This document shows, piece after piece, positions 43,810 through 52,788 of a stretch of 64,000 nt of DNA. The notes below the pieces were generated by a model. It was not told where the DNA came from. It saw only the letters and a list, made by a program, of their open reading frames with translations, and searched no databases. The stretch lies in contig JAHJQQ010000028.1 of assembly GCA_018819175.1 (NCBI GenBank), forward strand, positions 1-64,000, written 5' to 3'. The translations under genes were made by a program, and so were the position numbers. Each line of letters starts with the position of its first letter. The first letter of the stretch is position 1. This stretch comes from Gammaproteobacteria bacterium (GTDB lineage Bacteria; Pseudomonadota; Gammaproteobacteria; Thiohalobacterales; Thiohalobacteraceae).

Positions 43810-44277
43810 CTAACACAACGCCAGCGCGAAGATTAATGCATCCTCCCGCCCCTGCTCGGCCGGATAATAGTTCTTCCGCGAACCGACTTCGTTAAAACCC
43901 AGTTTCTGATACAACCTGAGCGCCGCCAGATTCGAGGGACGCACTTCCAGCAACAAGGTATCTGCCCCCTGCCGACGCGCCATGACGATGAGATGCTTCA
44001 GAACCTTCGCCCCCAGTCCTTGACCCTGAATCTCGGGCCGCACGCAGAGATTCAGGATATGCGCCTCTCCCGCGGCCACGCTCATGACCCCGTAGGCTTG
44101 AATGGTCTTGTCGACTTCATACAACCAGCAGCTATAGCCGACCCGGATACAGTCCCTGAGGATGCCCTGGGTCCAGGGATACGGATACGCTTGCCGCTCG
44201 ATTTCCATGATCGCCAGCAGGTCATCCTCACGGATCGACCGGAACTGACCACCTGTGGATTTCAAAATGGCGCTCAC
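43810..44277 (-). CDS. rimI: Ribosomal-protein-alanine N-acetyltransferase
   Basis: The 155-residue GNAT enzyme acetylates the N-terminal alanine of ribosomal protein S18. It has IREDDLLAIMEIERQAYPYPWT at the N-terminus, the acetyl-CoA binding segment NLCVRPEIQGQGLGAKVL with Q/RxxGxG/A, and the C-terminal EVRPSNLAALRLYQKLGF then NYYPAE. The start overlaps the stop of the uracil-DNA glycosylase gene by 4 bp (ATGA), so the two are translationally coupled. Confidence 0.92.
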   Translation of the reverse strand: MSAILKSTGGQFRSIREDDLLAIMEIERQAYPYPWTQGILRDCIRVGYSCWLYEVDKTIQAYGVMSVAAGEAHILNLCVRPEIQGQGLGAKVLKHLIVMARRQGADTLLLEVRPSNLAALRLYQKLGFNEVGSRKNYYPAEQGREDALIFALALC

Positions 44278-44999
44278 GATGCCGCCCCGGCTTGCTGTTG
44301 ACGATAGAGGCGCACGGCCAATTTCAGATCTTCCCAGGCCTTGCGTTTGTCACTGGGCGTGCGCAGCAGGTAGGCCGGATGATAGGTGACGATGACCGGT
44401 ATTTGGTTTTCGCCGTAGTGGTGTGTCTGACCGCGCAACCGCCCCAGCGGCAAATCGGTTTTGAGCAGGTTTTGCGCAGCGATACGCCCCACGGCAAGAA
44501 TCAGTTTCGGCTTGAGCAGCGCAATCTGCTGCTGCAGATAGGGTTCGCAGCAGGCAACTTCGGCGGCTTGCGGGTCGCGGTTATTCGGCGGGCGGCATTT
44601 GAGAATATTGGCGATATAGGCCTGCGTGCGATCCAGGCTGATGGCTGCCAGCATGGCGTCCAGCAACTGCCCGGCACGCCCGACGAAGGGTTCACCGCGC
44701 TTATCTTCTTCGGCACCCGGCGCCTCGCCGATAATCAACCAGTCGGCATGCTGATTACCAACACCGAAGACGGTTTGAGTTCGGCTGCGATGCAGATCGC
44801 AGCGCGTGCAGGTCACGACCTGCTGCCGCAACCCGTCCCAGCCGGAATCAGGAACGTCGGAATGCAAGGGGGCCTGCCCCGAGGACAGCGCCGAAGCAGG
44901 AGATAACTCGACATCCGCGACGCGTGCAACACCCGCCGGCAATTGCAACCGCCAGGTGTCTATGCCCATCGCCCGCAGATATTCGCCCCGTAGACCCAC
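44274..44999 (-). CDS. Uracil-DNA glycosylase, family 4 (iron-sulfur type)
   Basis: The ~241-residue enzyme removes uracil from DNA. The family 4 signature is present: CTRCDLH with two [4Fe-4S] cysteines, the active-site loop GEAPGAEEDKRGEPF, then ILKCRPPNNRDPQ and CCEPYL with the other cysteines, and VTYHPAYLLR. I prefer the GTG at 44999 (VGLRGEYLRAMGID), preceded by AGGGGGA; the frame stays open further upstream through short CTAG-rich repeats. It overlaps rimI by 4 bp. Confidence 0.9.
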   Translation of the reverse strand: MGLRGEYLRAMGIDTWRLQLPAGVARVADVELSPASALSSGQAPLHSDVPDSGWDGLRQQVVTCTRCDLHRSRTQTVFGVGNQHADWLIIGEAPGAEEDKRGEPFVGRAGQLLDAMLAAISLDRTQAYIANILKCRPPNNRDPQAAEVACCEPYLQQQIALLKPKLILAVGRIAAQNLLKTDLPLGRLRGQTHHYGENQIPVIVTYHPAYLLRTPSDKRKAWEDLKLAVRLYRQQQAGAAS

Positions 45000-45044
45000 G
45001 TGTCCCCCTAGCACCTCGCCCCTAGAACCTAGCACCTGATTTCA

Positions 45045-46595
45045 TCACACATCACCCATCTGCGGGTGTTCGCGCGATGGCGGCTGCAGCGCCTTGTTCA
45101 AGGCATTGATATAGGCCTTGGCGGAGGCCACGACAATGTCCGTGTCCGCGCCCTGACCATTGACGATGCGCCCGCCCTTTTCCAAACGCACTGTCACTTC
45201 GCCCTGCGCATCCGTGCCGCTGGTGATGTTGTTCACCGAATACAGCTGGAGTTCGGTTCCGCTGTTGACGATGCTTTCGATGGCGCGAAAGGATGCATCC
45301 ACCGGCCCACTGCCCAATGCACCTGCCTGATGCTCATCACCATCTATCGACAACGTAATATTTGCGGAAGGCGTTTCACCTGTTTCGGAGCAGACGCGTA
45401 ACGCAATCAACTTGAAGCGCTCATTCTCGGCAGCAAGATTACTCTCACTGACCAGCGCCTGTAGATCCTCGTCGTAGATATCATGCTTCTTATCGGCCAA
45501 CTCTTTGAAGCGGGTAAAGGCCTCGTTAAGCGCCTCCTCGGAATCGAACTCGATACCAAGCTCAGTCAGGCGACTGCGGAAGGCATTGCGACCGGAGTGC
45601 TTGCCCAATACCATCTTATTGGCGCTCCAACCCACATCCTGCGCACGCATGATTTCATATGTCTCGCGACTTTTGAGCACACCGTCCTGATGAATACCCG
45701 ATTCATGCGCGAAGGCATTGGCGCCGACAATGGCCTTGTTCGGCTGCACAGGGAAACCTGTGATACTGGAGACCAAACGCGAACAGGTCATGATCTGGGT
45801 GGTATCCAACGTCGTGTCACAACTGAACAGATCGCGGCGCGTACGCACCGCCATCACGATCTCTTCAAGGGCCGCGTTGCCGGCACGCTCTCCAAGACCA
45901 TTGATGGTGCATTCCACCTGACGTGCGCCATTGAGTACTGAAGACAACGAATTGGCAACAGCAAGCCCCAGATCATTATGACAATGCACCGAGAAGACCG
46001 CCTTGTCGGAATTGGGCACGCGCTCGATCAACTGCCGGATCAATTCACCAAACTGCTGTGGCAGGTTATAGCCGACGGTATCGGGAATATTCACCGTGGT
46101 GGCACCAGCGTCGATCACCGCTTCGAGCACCCGGCACAGAAAATCGAGTTCAGAACGGCCGGCATCCTCGGGCGAGAATTCGACATTGTCGGTGTACTGG
46201 CGGGCACGTTTGACCGCACGCACTGCCTGTTCGACAACCTGATCCGGCTCCATCCGCAACTTCATTTTCATGTGAATGGGCGAGGTCGCGATAAAGGTAT
46301 GGATGCGCGCGCTGTTGGCAGGCTTGAGCGCTGCGCCGGCACGATCGATATCCTTGTCCAGGGCGCGCGCCAAACCACAGACCGTGCTGTCTCGCACGGC
46401 ACGGGCCACGGCTTCGACAGCCTCGAAATCGCCCTGACTGGCGATGGGGAAACCCGCCTCGATCACATCCACACGCATCCGTTCCAGCGCCTTGGCGATG
46501 CGGACTTTCTCGTCCTTGGTCATGGACGCGCCGGGACTCTGCTCGCCGTCACGCAAGGTGGTATCGAAAATAATAAGTTTGTCTGGGTTACTCAT
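45045..46595 (-). CDS. leuA: 2-isopropylmalate synthase
   Basis: The 516-residue enzyme condenses acetyl-CoA with 2-oxoisovalerate, the first step of leucine synthesis. It shows the catalytic opening FDTTLRDGEQSPGASM, the metal-binding SVHCHNDLGLAVANS, NGLGERAGN and HESGIHQDGVLK. The C-terminal ~130 residues form the leucine-binding regulatory domain (ITLSIDGDEHQAGALGSGPV). I choose ATG 46595 (MSNPDKLII) after GGAGAGA. In many relatives leuA directly follows ilvBHC-pssA; here accessory genes intervene. Confidence 0.96.
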   Translation of the reverse strand: MSNPDKLIIFDTTLRDGEQSPGASMTKDEKVRIAKALERMRVDVIEAGFPIASQGDFEAVEAVARAVRDSTVCGLARALDKDIDRAGAALKPANSARIHTFIATSPIHMKMKLRMEPDQVVEQAVRAVKRARQYTDNVEFSPEDAGRSELDFLCRVLEAVIDAGATTVNIPDTVGYNLPQQFGELIRQLIERVPNSDKAVFSVHCHNDLGLAVANSLSSVLNGARQVECTINGLGERAGNAALEEIVMAVRTRRDLFSCDTTLDTTQIMTCSRLVSSITGFPVQPNKAIVGANAFAHESGIHQDGVLKSRETYEIMRAQDVGWSANKMVLGKHSGRNAFRSRLTELGIEFDSEEALNEAFTRFKELADKKHDIYDEDLQALVSESNLAAENERFKLIALRVCSETGETPSANITLSIDGDEHQAGALGSGPVDASFRAIESIVNSGTELQLYSVNNITSGTDAQGEVTVRLEKGGRIVNGQGADTDIVVASAKAYINALNKALQPPSREHPQMGDV

Positions 46596-46865
46596 GAATC
46601 TCTCTCCATGGGCTCCGGCCACCGACGCTGGCCGCGATTTCCCGCCTGGCGCGAATATAACAGAGCATTCGCCGGTCTGCGCGCCGGGCGTAGGGAATAA
46701 GTTAGGTAAATCAAGGGGGAGAGTATTGGCTGCCTAGGGCAGCAGCAGGCGCAGGGACAACGCAACGGCGAGCGTGCGCTGAAAGGTAAGACTTGTGGAA
46801 AATGCCTGTGTCATAGGGGATAACAGTAATGTGCTATTTGGACTTAAGTGCAACGACTATAAACG
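46596..46865. other. Spacer upstream of leuA
   Basis: It holds the leuA promoter region and no visible gene. No leader peptide rich in leucine codons was noticed. Confidence 0.4.
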
Positions 46866-46903
46866 AAAAGGCGCCGTCCTGCCAAGTGGCTGGACGGCGC
46901 CTT
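46866..46903 (-). terminator. Rho-independent terminator of the cargo gene
   Basis: A perfect 10-bp stem GGCGCCGTCC / GGACGGCGCC with an 18-base loop region and a T-tract on the minus strand, 25 bp after the stop codon of the secreted protein. Confidence 0.75.
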
Positions 46904-46927
46904 TCGAATCTAATGCTACTTCAAAAT

Positions 46928-47923
46928 TTACTGCGGTATGTTATTGACGAAATCAGCCTTGAACACATCGGCGGATCGCACACCAACCGTATTAGTTACG
47001 TCATATGCGCCAATAGCGTTATTGCCGGCGTTTACGAAGGCACCGTAAACTTCACCCGAGGCGATATTGGGGCTGAAACCAGCCGCATTCGACACAAACC
47101 CGGAATCGACTACAACACCGGACGCTGTGAAGGCGTTATTGTTGAACTGGCCGCTCCAGGTCGCATCGCTGAAGTTGACCGACATATTCACAGCACCTTC
47201 GCCTCCATTGAGAACGCCCTGGGTAAACCCACTGTAGTTCGCAATCCTGTCGCCACCAAGGCCACTGATGAAGCTCGCCATCTGACTGGCATTCGCGGTG
47301 ATACCCCAAACAAACTCGCCGCCAGACTCATCGACACCCCACACACCTCTCCCAACAGCGGGAGCCTCATCGTCGCCCGGTGTGAGCAGACCGCTGAGAA
47401 TCGGCCCGCCTGGATAGGCCACTACCACGGTTGGGCGGATAATCGCGGACACAGTACCCGAAGCGATCTCATCCGCAGTACCTGGGTCCACCACAAAAGC
47501 AACCGTATCACCCCCTTGACCGCCTTGCGTCATGACCAGTTGAAACGGCGCGATTGAGCTGGAATCCGGTGCTTCTATCTGGTTCCGATAAGGATGATCA
47601 ACGCGCGCAAACCCACAAGGCGCGCCGGCTTCGCACGGACTCGTGGCAACCGGAGGTTCAACCGGGGGCTCTTCAGGCTGCTCTGTTGTGACGGTAAATG
47701 TCGGGCAGTTTTCGTCTGACGCGCAACTACCTAAATTGGCGGTACCCACCGGTGCAAACGCAACAACCTCCTGGACGCCTGCGGCAGGTGCGAGTACGGC
47801 CCAGCGGCCCCACTGATAAACGGAATCGTCATCTTTGTCGGTATTCGCCGATGCCGTTGCCCAGGCGCCAACCATCAATACCGAAGTCACGCCCACTGCA
47901 ATCAATGATTTTTTAACTTCCAT
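46928..47923 (-). CDS. Secreted protein with TbpB-like barrel, probable Slam cargo
   Basis: The ~331-residue protein has a Sec signal peptide (SLIAVGVTSVLMVGAWATASA) without a lipobox. After a Pro/Glu-rich linker (EQPEEPPVEPP) comes a beta-rich handle. The C-terminal ~100 residues resemble the eight-stranded barrel of TbpB and hemophilin: VNMSVNFSDATWSGQF, FTASGVVVDSGF and GEVYGAFVNAGNNAIGAYDV. Such barrels are the sorting signal for Slam proteins. The next gene upstream on the same strand is a Slam-like protein. I choose ATG 47923 (MEVKKSLIAVG). The ligand is unknown. Confidence 0.65.
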   Translation of the reverse strand: MEVKKSLIAVGVTSVLMVGAWATASANTDKDDDSVYQWGRWAVLAPAAGVQEVVAFAPVGTANLGSCASDENCPTFTVTTEQPEEPPVEPPVATSPCEAGAPCGFARVDHPYRNQIEAPDSSSIAPFQLVMTQGGQGGDTVAFVVDPGTADEIASGTVSAIIRPTVVVAYPGGPILSGLLTPGDDEAPAVGRGVWGVDESGGEFVWGITANASQMASFISGLGGDRIANYSGFTQGVLNGGEGAVNMSVNFSDATWSGQFNNNAFTASGVVVDSGFVSNAAGFSPNIASGEVYGAFVNAGNNAIGAYDVTNTVGVRSADVFKADFVNNIPQ

Positions 47924-48286
47924 GATGAAAGTAACCCTCTGCCGCTTGTTCAAGTATGTGCGCTATTCGGCGCACCAAATATAGTCGATTGCACTGGTTC
48001 AGCAATTGTTATGCCACCACCTCGCCGACTATATAAATTCTCTATATATAACAAATTGTTATGGCGGTTATGCTGGTTCATATTTCAGGTCGCTGCGAGG
48101 CATGAATGTAAAGTATTGCGACACGCACACCCTGTTGCATACAGCATGATCACAGCTCATTACTTTAAAACCAGCAAGTTACTCGTTCCGGACCTTGAAT
48201 GCGCCCGGCTCTCCGCGTTAAATATTCCGACTAACTGCCCGTAACCTATTGCTGACAATCAATTAAAATTCACAGCGGAACGATAC
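47924..48286. other. Spacer between cargo and Slam-like gene
   Basis: This AT-richer stretch of 363 bp has no gene and no terminator that I could see, so the two genes could share a transcript or use separate promoters. Confidence 0.4.
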
Positions 48287-49588
48287 TTAGAATGTCCGCC
48301 CCAGATTCAGCATGAACTGACGCCGGTCGTACTCGTAGATCGAAATGTTGGAATCGTTGTCGGTAAACTGAAAGTCACCATTTAATGTCCACTTATCCAG
48401 ATTACCGCCCCGGAAATCGTGCTGGAAGCCGGCCGAATAGCGTCGCTCCTCCTCATCACGCGCAACGGGGAAACCCGGTTCGATGCCATCGTACTCAACG
48501 TCACGATAATTGGCACGACCATAAATCGTGCCGTCGGGCCAGGCCTTGACGATGAGACCCGCCAGCAGTTCGTAGCCATCATTACCGAATCGGTCATCCT
48601 CAGCCTGGAAATCCAACACCCGCGCACCTACCTGTGTGGCCACCTTGCGCTGATTGAAGTATTTACCCAACGACAGACCGGTTGCTTGATAGGTGCCTTC
48701 ACGACCTGCATCAGAACTCTCGTCATAGCGAAGATCGGTGACGGTAGCATCCCAGGTCAACTCACCATCGTTGAACTGCCAGGTCACAGCGGGATTCACC
48801 GAATTGAACCAGGCCAGCTCACTACCACCCAACCAGATGCGATCGACATTGAACGCGAGATTCGCCCGCCAATGACGCAACACGATCCAGGCTGGACCTG
48901 TGCTCGCCGACAACACGGTGAGGTTGAATTCATCCTCGCTGGAGTAGTTACGTTCATACAGGTTGACTTGGCTCTGCCACAGGAAGCCGGCAGTACGTTC
49001 GCCGAACAGATAGGTTTTTCCAGGCTGGAACTTGTGCGCCACTCCGGCCGTCAGCACCGTGGCATTATCGCTGGTTTCAACCGAGGTACCCGTGAGGATC
49101 GCGCCAGGAATTTCCGTGACGATGTCGCTGCTCGGACCGACATTCACGTTCGAGTCATACATCATCCCGACACTGATCGATGGCTTGAACTCGTGGCGTA
49201 CCGAAGCAGCCGCTTCGTCTTTCTGGATCTGCGCAAGGAACGCCAATATCGTCACGCGCACCTCGGGCGGCGTCAACGGATCATCCAGCACCTGCTGCGA
49301 AAGTTTGCGGGCCTCGGCGTAGTTCAATGAACGGTAATAGGCCACTGCCAATTCCAGACGTGCGCGATGCAGCTTGGACTGGTTCGTCAATATGGATTGG
49401 AATGCCTTCATGGCCGTTTGCAGGCGATCATCCTCCAGTGCTTCCATACCCTGCTTAAAGGTGATCTCATCTGGGTCCAGCGGCTTTGGCTCTTCCGCCT
49501 GGGCCGGCAGATGCAGTGTTCCAAACGTGATGGCCGCAACCATGCAGCTCAGCAGACCGTGAGATCTGCGATCCATGGCATTGTTCAT
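48287..49588 (-). CDS. Slam-like surface assembly protein (DUF560, type XI secretion)
   Basis: The 433-residue outer-membrane protein has a signal peptide (~1-31), a helical TPR region (~36-150: GMEALEDDRLQTAMKAFQSI, YYRSLNYAEARKLSQQVL), and a beta-barrel (~158-433) opening FKPSISVGMMYDSNVNVGP. It ends in an outer-membrane C-terminal aromatic (LNLGRTF). TPR plus a DUF560 barrel is the organisation of Slam translocators, which carry TbpB-like proteins across the outer membrane. The probable cargo lies downstream. It is divergent from the LapG-like gene. Confidence 0.78.
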   Translation of the reverse strand: MNNAMDRRSHGLLSCMVAAITFGTLHLPAQAEEPKPLDPDEITFKQGMEALEDDRLQTAMKAFQSILTNQSKLHRARLELAVAYYRSLNYAEARKLSQQVLDDPLTPPEVRVTILAFLAQIQKDEAAASVRHEFKPSISVGMMYDSNVNVGPSSDIVTEIPGAILTGTSVETSDNATVLTAGVAHKFQPGKTYLFGERTAGFLWQSQVNLYERNYSSEDEFNLTVLSASTGPAWIVLRHWRANLAFNVDRIWLGGSELAWFNSVNPAVTWQFNDGELTWDATVTDLRYDESSDAGREGTYQATGLSLGKYFNQRKVATQVGARVLDFQAEDDRFGNDGYELLAGLIVKAWPDGTIYGRANYRDVEYDGIEPGFPVARDEEERRYSAGFQHDFRGGNLDKWTLNGDFQFTDNDSNISIYEYDRRQFMLNLGRTF

Positions 49589-49730
49589 TGACTCCCCCTT
49601 GTTATGTCGGGTGTAATGCGGCGGAGGAAAACCTCGACGCAGATTGATTATGCGGCGATATGTTACAGATACTCCAGGCTATTCCGCAATGACTGAGCAT
49701 TCAATCGCTTTAATCAACCCGCCAGCGGTC

Positions 49731-50441
49731 ATGCATTACGACGCAATCAGACACTCGTCGGTACCCTCTCGAAATTGGGATAAACATCATTCATACAAGC
49801 AATTCCGGCATTTATTCAGAACGTTAGTGGGCTGTCTGTTGCTGGTGCTGAGTAGCCGGCAGGTCTACGCCACACCCTTTCTATTTGGTTATCAAGAAAC
49901 TCAACAGGCGGATATCACACCCTTCAAACAGTGGCTGGATGTCTTGGAACGGCACATCCACCTGGATGTACCCGAAGGAGCGGATTGCACGGAGACGCGC
50001 TTCAACAGCTGTCATCTGCGCGCATGGCAGGCCTTTCTCGCCTCCATCCGCAACCTGCCCTTTGCAACCCAGCTGACACGCATTAATGACTATGCAAATA
50101 ATAAAAAATACATTCTCGATATCGACAACTACGGCATGACCGATTACTGGGCCGTGGCCCGAGAGTTCCTCTACAATGGTGGCGATTGCGAAGATTACGC
50201 CATCACCAAACTGCTTTCACTCCGCTGGCTGGGCGTCGATATGGATCGACTCCGCATCGTGGTCCTGCAGGACACCAATCTGCGTATCCCGCATGCAGTG
50301 CTCGCGGTCTACAACAACAATGACGTTCTGATTCTGGATAATCAGACCCAGCAGGTTGTCAGCCACCGCGATATCGTGCATTACGTACCGGTATATTCGA
50401 TCAACGAGGCGCATTGGTGGATCTACACACCCGTGCTTTAA
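49731..50441 (+). CDS. LapG-like periplasmic cysteine protease (BTLCP family)
   Basis: The protein belongs to the transglutaminase-like BTLCP family. The catalytic cysteine is in NGGDCEDYAI, the histidine in RIPHAVLAV and the aspartate in LILDNQ, as in LapG. LapG releases RTX-type adhesins from the surface when c-di-GMP falls. A hydrophobic export signal (FRTLVGCLLLVLSS) precedes the mature part. The start is uncertain: the frame is open from 49644, and I take the ATG at 49731. It is followed after 21 bp by a degenerate HD-GYP gene, not by LapD. Confidence 0.82.
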   Translation: MHYDAIRHSSVPSRNWDKHHSYKQFRHLFRTLVGCLLLVLSSRQVYATPFLFGYQETQQADITPFKQWLDVLERHIHLDVPEGADCTETRFNSCHLRAWQAFLASIRNLPFATQLTRINDYANNKKYILDIDNYGMTDYWAVAREFLYNGGDCEDYAITKLLSLRWLGVDMDRLRIVVLQDTNLRIPHAVLAVYNNNDVLILDNQTQQVVSHRDIVHYVPVYSINEAHWWIYTPVL

Positions 50442-50462
50442 AACATTAAGGATTACTGCTCG

Positions 50463-52532
50463 GTGAAACTCCATACAACCACGCGCAAATCTGTCCTCCT
50501 GGGTCTGGGCCTCCTGCTGGCGCTGATGCTCGGCGCCCTCTGGCTGATCTTTACCTATCTGAATCTGGAACACGAACGCGACCTGGCCGACTGGCGCATA
50601 CGCCTGGGCCTGATTGCCGATAATCGTACTGCCGATGTCGAACAATGGCTGGCGCGCCAATATGCCGATCAACAGGAGCTGGCCAATAACGCCTCGCTGC
50701 AGTTGTATCTGAGCCAATTGAATGCACAGACAGCCACCCAGGATGTCGAACCCGCGCAGCTCGGCTATTTGCGTAATCTCATCAACGCCGCGGCCGAACG
50801 CACCGGGTATCTAAGCAGTAGCACAGCTGAACCACTGATCCGCGCCAACCTGCCGTCCACCGGCACGCGCGGACTGGCGCTGTTGGATCACGACGGCAAA
50901 GTCGTCGTTGCAACGCCCGGCATGCCCGTTCTGGAACCGGATGATCGGGCGCTGGCTTTACAGGTAATCGATAGCGGGCAACCGGGATTGCGTGATTTGC
51001 GCGTGAACGCAGCCGGCCAGGCGTTGATCGGTTTTGCGGTTCCCATCGCCGCCGTGCAGGGTATGCAGGGTGAAACCGACCAACAGTTCGTCGGCGCACT
51101 CCTGGGGATCAAATCGGCCACGACCGATCTGTTCCCGTTACTGGCCAATCGCGGCGGCCTGACCGCTCATGACGAAACCATCCTGGTACGCAAACAGGAT
51201 GACATGGTGGTATATCTGTCCCCGCTCGCCGATGGCAGCGCGCCCACCAAACGTCGGCTGGCATTCAACACACCCGACCTCGCATCCGCTTTTGCTTTGC
51301 GCTCACCTGGAGAATTTGCTCAATTACTGGACTACCGTAATGTCCAGGTGCTGATGACCAGTCGCGCCTTGACCGGGGTACCCTGGACACTGGTGCAGAA
51401 AACCGACGCCCGAGAAGCACTGAAAGAATCGAAGGATCACCGGCGCTTTCTGCTGAGTGTCTTTCTGCTGACCCTGTTTTTCATCGGCGCCACCCTGATC
51501 GCGGCCTGGCGCCACGGCAGCAGCGTGCGCGCCCAGGCCATGGCCGAACGTCTGCAGGAAAAGACCCGCATGCTGGAAGGCCAGGCACGTCTGCTGCACG
51601 GTGTCACCGATACCTTATCGGACCACCTGTTCCTGATCGATGAAGGTCAACGCATCTTGTTTGCCAACCGCGCCTTTGAAGCGGCCATCGGCGCACCGCA
51701 GGCAGATCTGATCGGCAAGACACTCACCAGCGTGTTTGGACCCGATACCGCGCAGCGCCTGGCGGGCTGCATCGACATTCCTTCGAACCAGATTACCCAG
51801 GCCCAGCATATTATGATCAACGGCCGCGAAGGACTGTTCGAGTGCCTGGCTCTGCCTTTACCGAACCCTGCAGGTTCCGGACATGCGACGTTGGTCGTCC
51901 TGCATGATGTCACCGCTTTACATGAATCCGAACGTAAACGCGCCAGCCTGTTGCATCAGCTCATCGCCGCGCTGATGCGCGCCGTGGACAAACACGACCC
52001 CTATTCCGCCAATCACTCCTCGCGCACCGCCGAGATCGCCACTGCCATCGGTCGTGAACTCAACCTCTCGGCAACCGATCTGCAGGCGCTGGATCTGGCC
52101 GCCAATCTGGCCAATGTGGGCAAGATCTTTATCCCGAAAGAGGTGCTGACCAAATCGGGGGCGCTGTCAGATACGGAACAGGAAAGCCTGAAGCAGCATG
52201 TCCAGTACTCCCTGGATATCCTGTCCAGCCTGGAGTTCGAAGGACCGGTCCTCGATACCATCGGTCAAAAACAGGAACTGATGGATGGCAGCGGTTATCC
52301 GCATGGCCTGCAGGGAACGGACATTTTACTGACGGCGCGTATCCTGGCCGTTGCCAACGCCTTCGTAGCGCTGGTCAGCCCACGCGCCTACCGCGACGCC
52401 GTCAGTATTACGCAGGCGCTGGACCAGCTGCTGGCGGAATCAAAAGACAAGTACGACCGGCATGTGGTCGCCGCGCTGTTTCACATTGCGGAGAATCGCA
52501 GTGAGCTATCGGATATTACGAGCGGTACGTAA
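50463..52532 (+). CDS. dCache-PAS membrane protein with degenerate HD-GYP domain
   Basis: The 689-residue protein has a membrane helix (~12-34), a periplasmic dCache-like sensor (~40-320), a second helix (~329-348), a PAS domain (~376-485) and an HD-GYP-like domain (~500-665). The catalytic HD is replaced (AANLANVGKIFIPKEVL where active enzymes have LLHDIGKIxIP), and the histidines before the GYP motif are lost (GQKQELMDGSGYP). It is therefore unlikely to hydrolyse c-di-GMP, but could bind it. It starts with GTG at 50463, 21 bp after the LapG-like gene, so the two probably act together. Confidence 0.85.
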   Translation: MKLHTTTRKSVLLGLGLLLALMLGALWLIFTYLNLEHERDLADWRIRLGLIADNRTADVEQWLARQYADQQELANNASLQLYLSQLNAQTATQDVEPAQLGYLRNLINAAAERTGYLSSSTAEPLIRANLPSTGTRGLALLDHDGKVVVATPGMPVLEPDDRALALQVIDSGQPGLRDLRVNAAGQALIGFAVPIAAVQGMQGETDQQFVGALLGIKSATTDLFPLLANRGGLTAHDETILVRKQDDMVVYLSPLADGSAPTKRRLAFNTPDLASAFALRSPGEFAQLLDYRNVQVLMTSRALTGVPWTLVQKTDAREALKESKDHRRFLLSVFLLTLFFIGATLIAAWRHGSSVRAQAMAERLQEKTRMLEGQARLLHGVTDTLSDHLFLIDEGQRILFANRAFEAAIGAPQADLIGKTLTSVFGPDTAQRLAGCIDIPSNQITQAQHIMINGREGLFECLALPLPNPAGSGHATLVVLHDVTALHESERKRASLLHQLIAALMRAVDKHDPYSANHSSRTAEIATAIGRELNLSATDLQALDLAANLANVGKIFIPKEVLTKSGALSDTEQESLKQHVQYSLDILSSLEFEGPVLDTIGQKQELMDGSGYPHGLQGTDILLTARILAVANAFVALVSPRAYRDAVSITQALDQLLAESKDKYDRHVVAALFHIAENRSELSDITSGT

Positions 52533-52571
52533 CGTACCGCCGCAGTGGGGACAGATCTGATGCACCGCTGC

Positions 52572-52720
52572 CGTGGGGACAGATCTTCAGCTCTGTCCCC
52601 GTCCGTGCGGACCACGCGGATAAACGAAGCCACTGAGGGAGCGTGACGGTGGATTGCTGGGTGGCTCCGCTTGGTTGTGTGGAACCACAACGGGGACAGA
52701 GCTGAAGATCTGTCCCCACG
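52572..52720. repeat. REP-like inverted repeat GGGGACAGATCTTCAGC
   Basis: CGTGGGGACAGATCTTCAGC (52572-52602, 31 bp) is repeated exactly in inverse at 52690-52720. A shorter TGGGGACAGATCTGATGCAC copy lies just left. The GGGGACAGA / TCTGTCCCC motif is a widespread REP type in proteobacteria. Confidence 0.75.
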
Positions 52721-52788
52721 GCGGCGGTGCATCGCGATGTCACACCATCCGGCGCATTACGACCTTCGGTCTAATGCGACCTACCGGA

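Noticed and set aside
46829..47557. 242-codon plus-strand frame
   Set aside because: It crosses a terminator and is antisense to the secreted cargo gene, which has a signal peptide and domain similarity.
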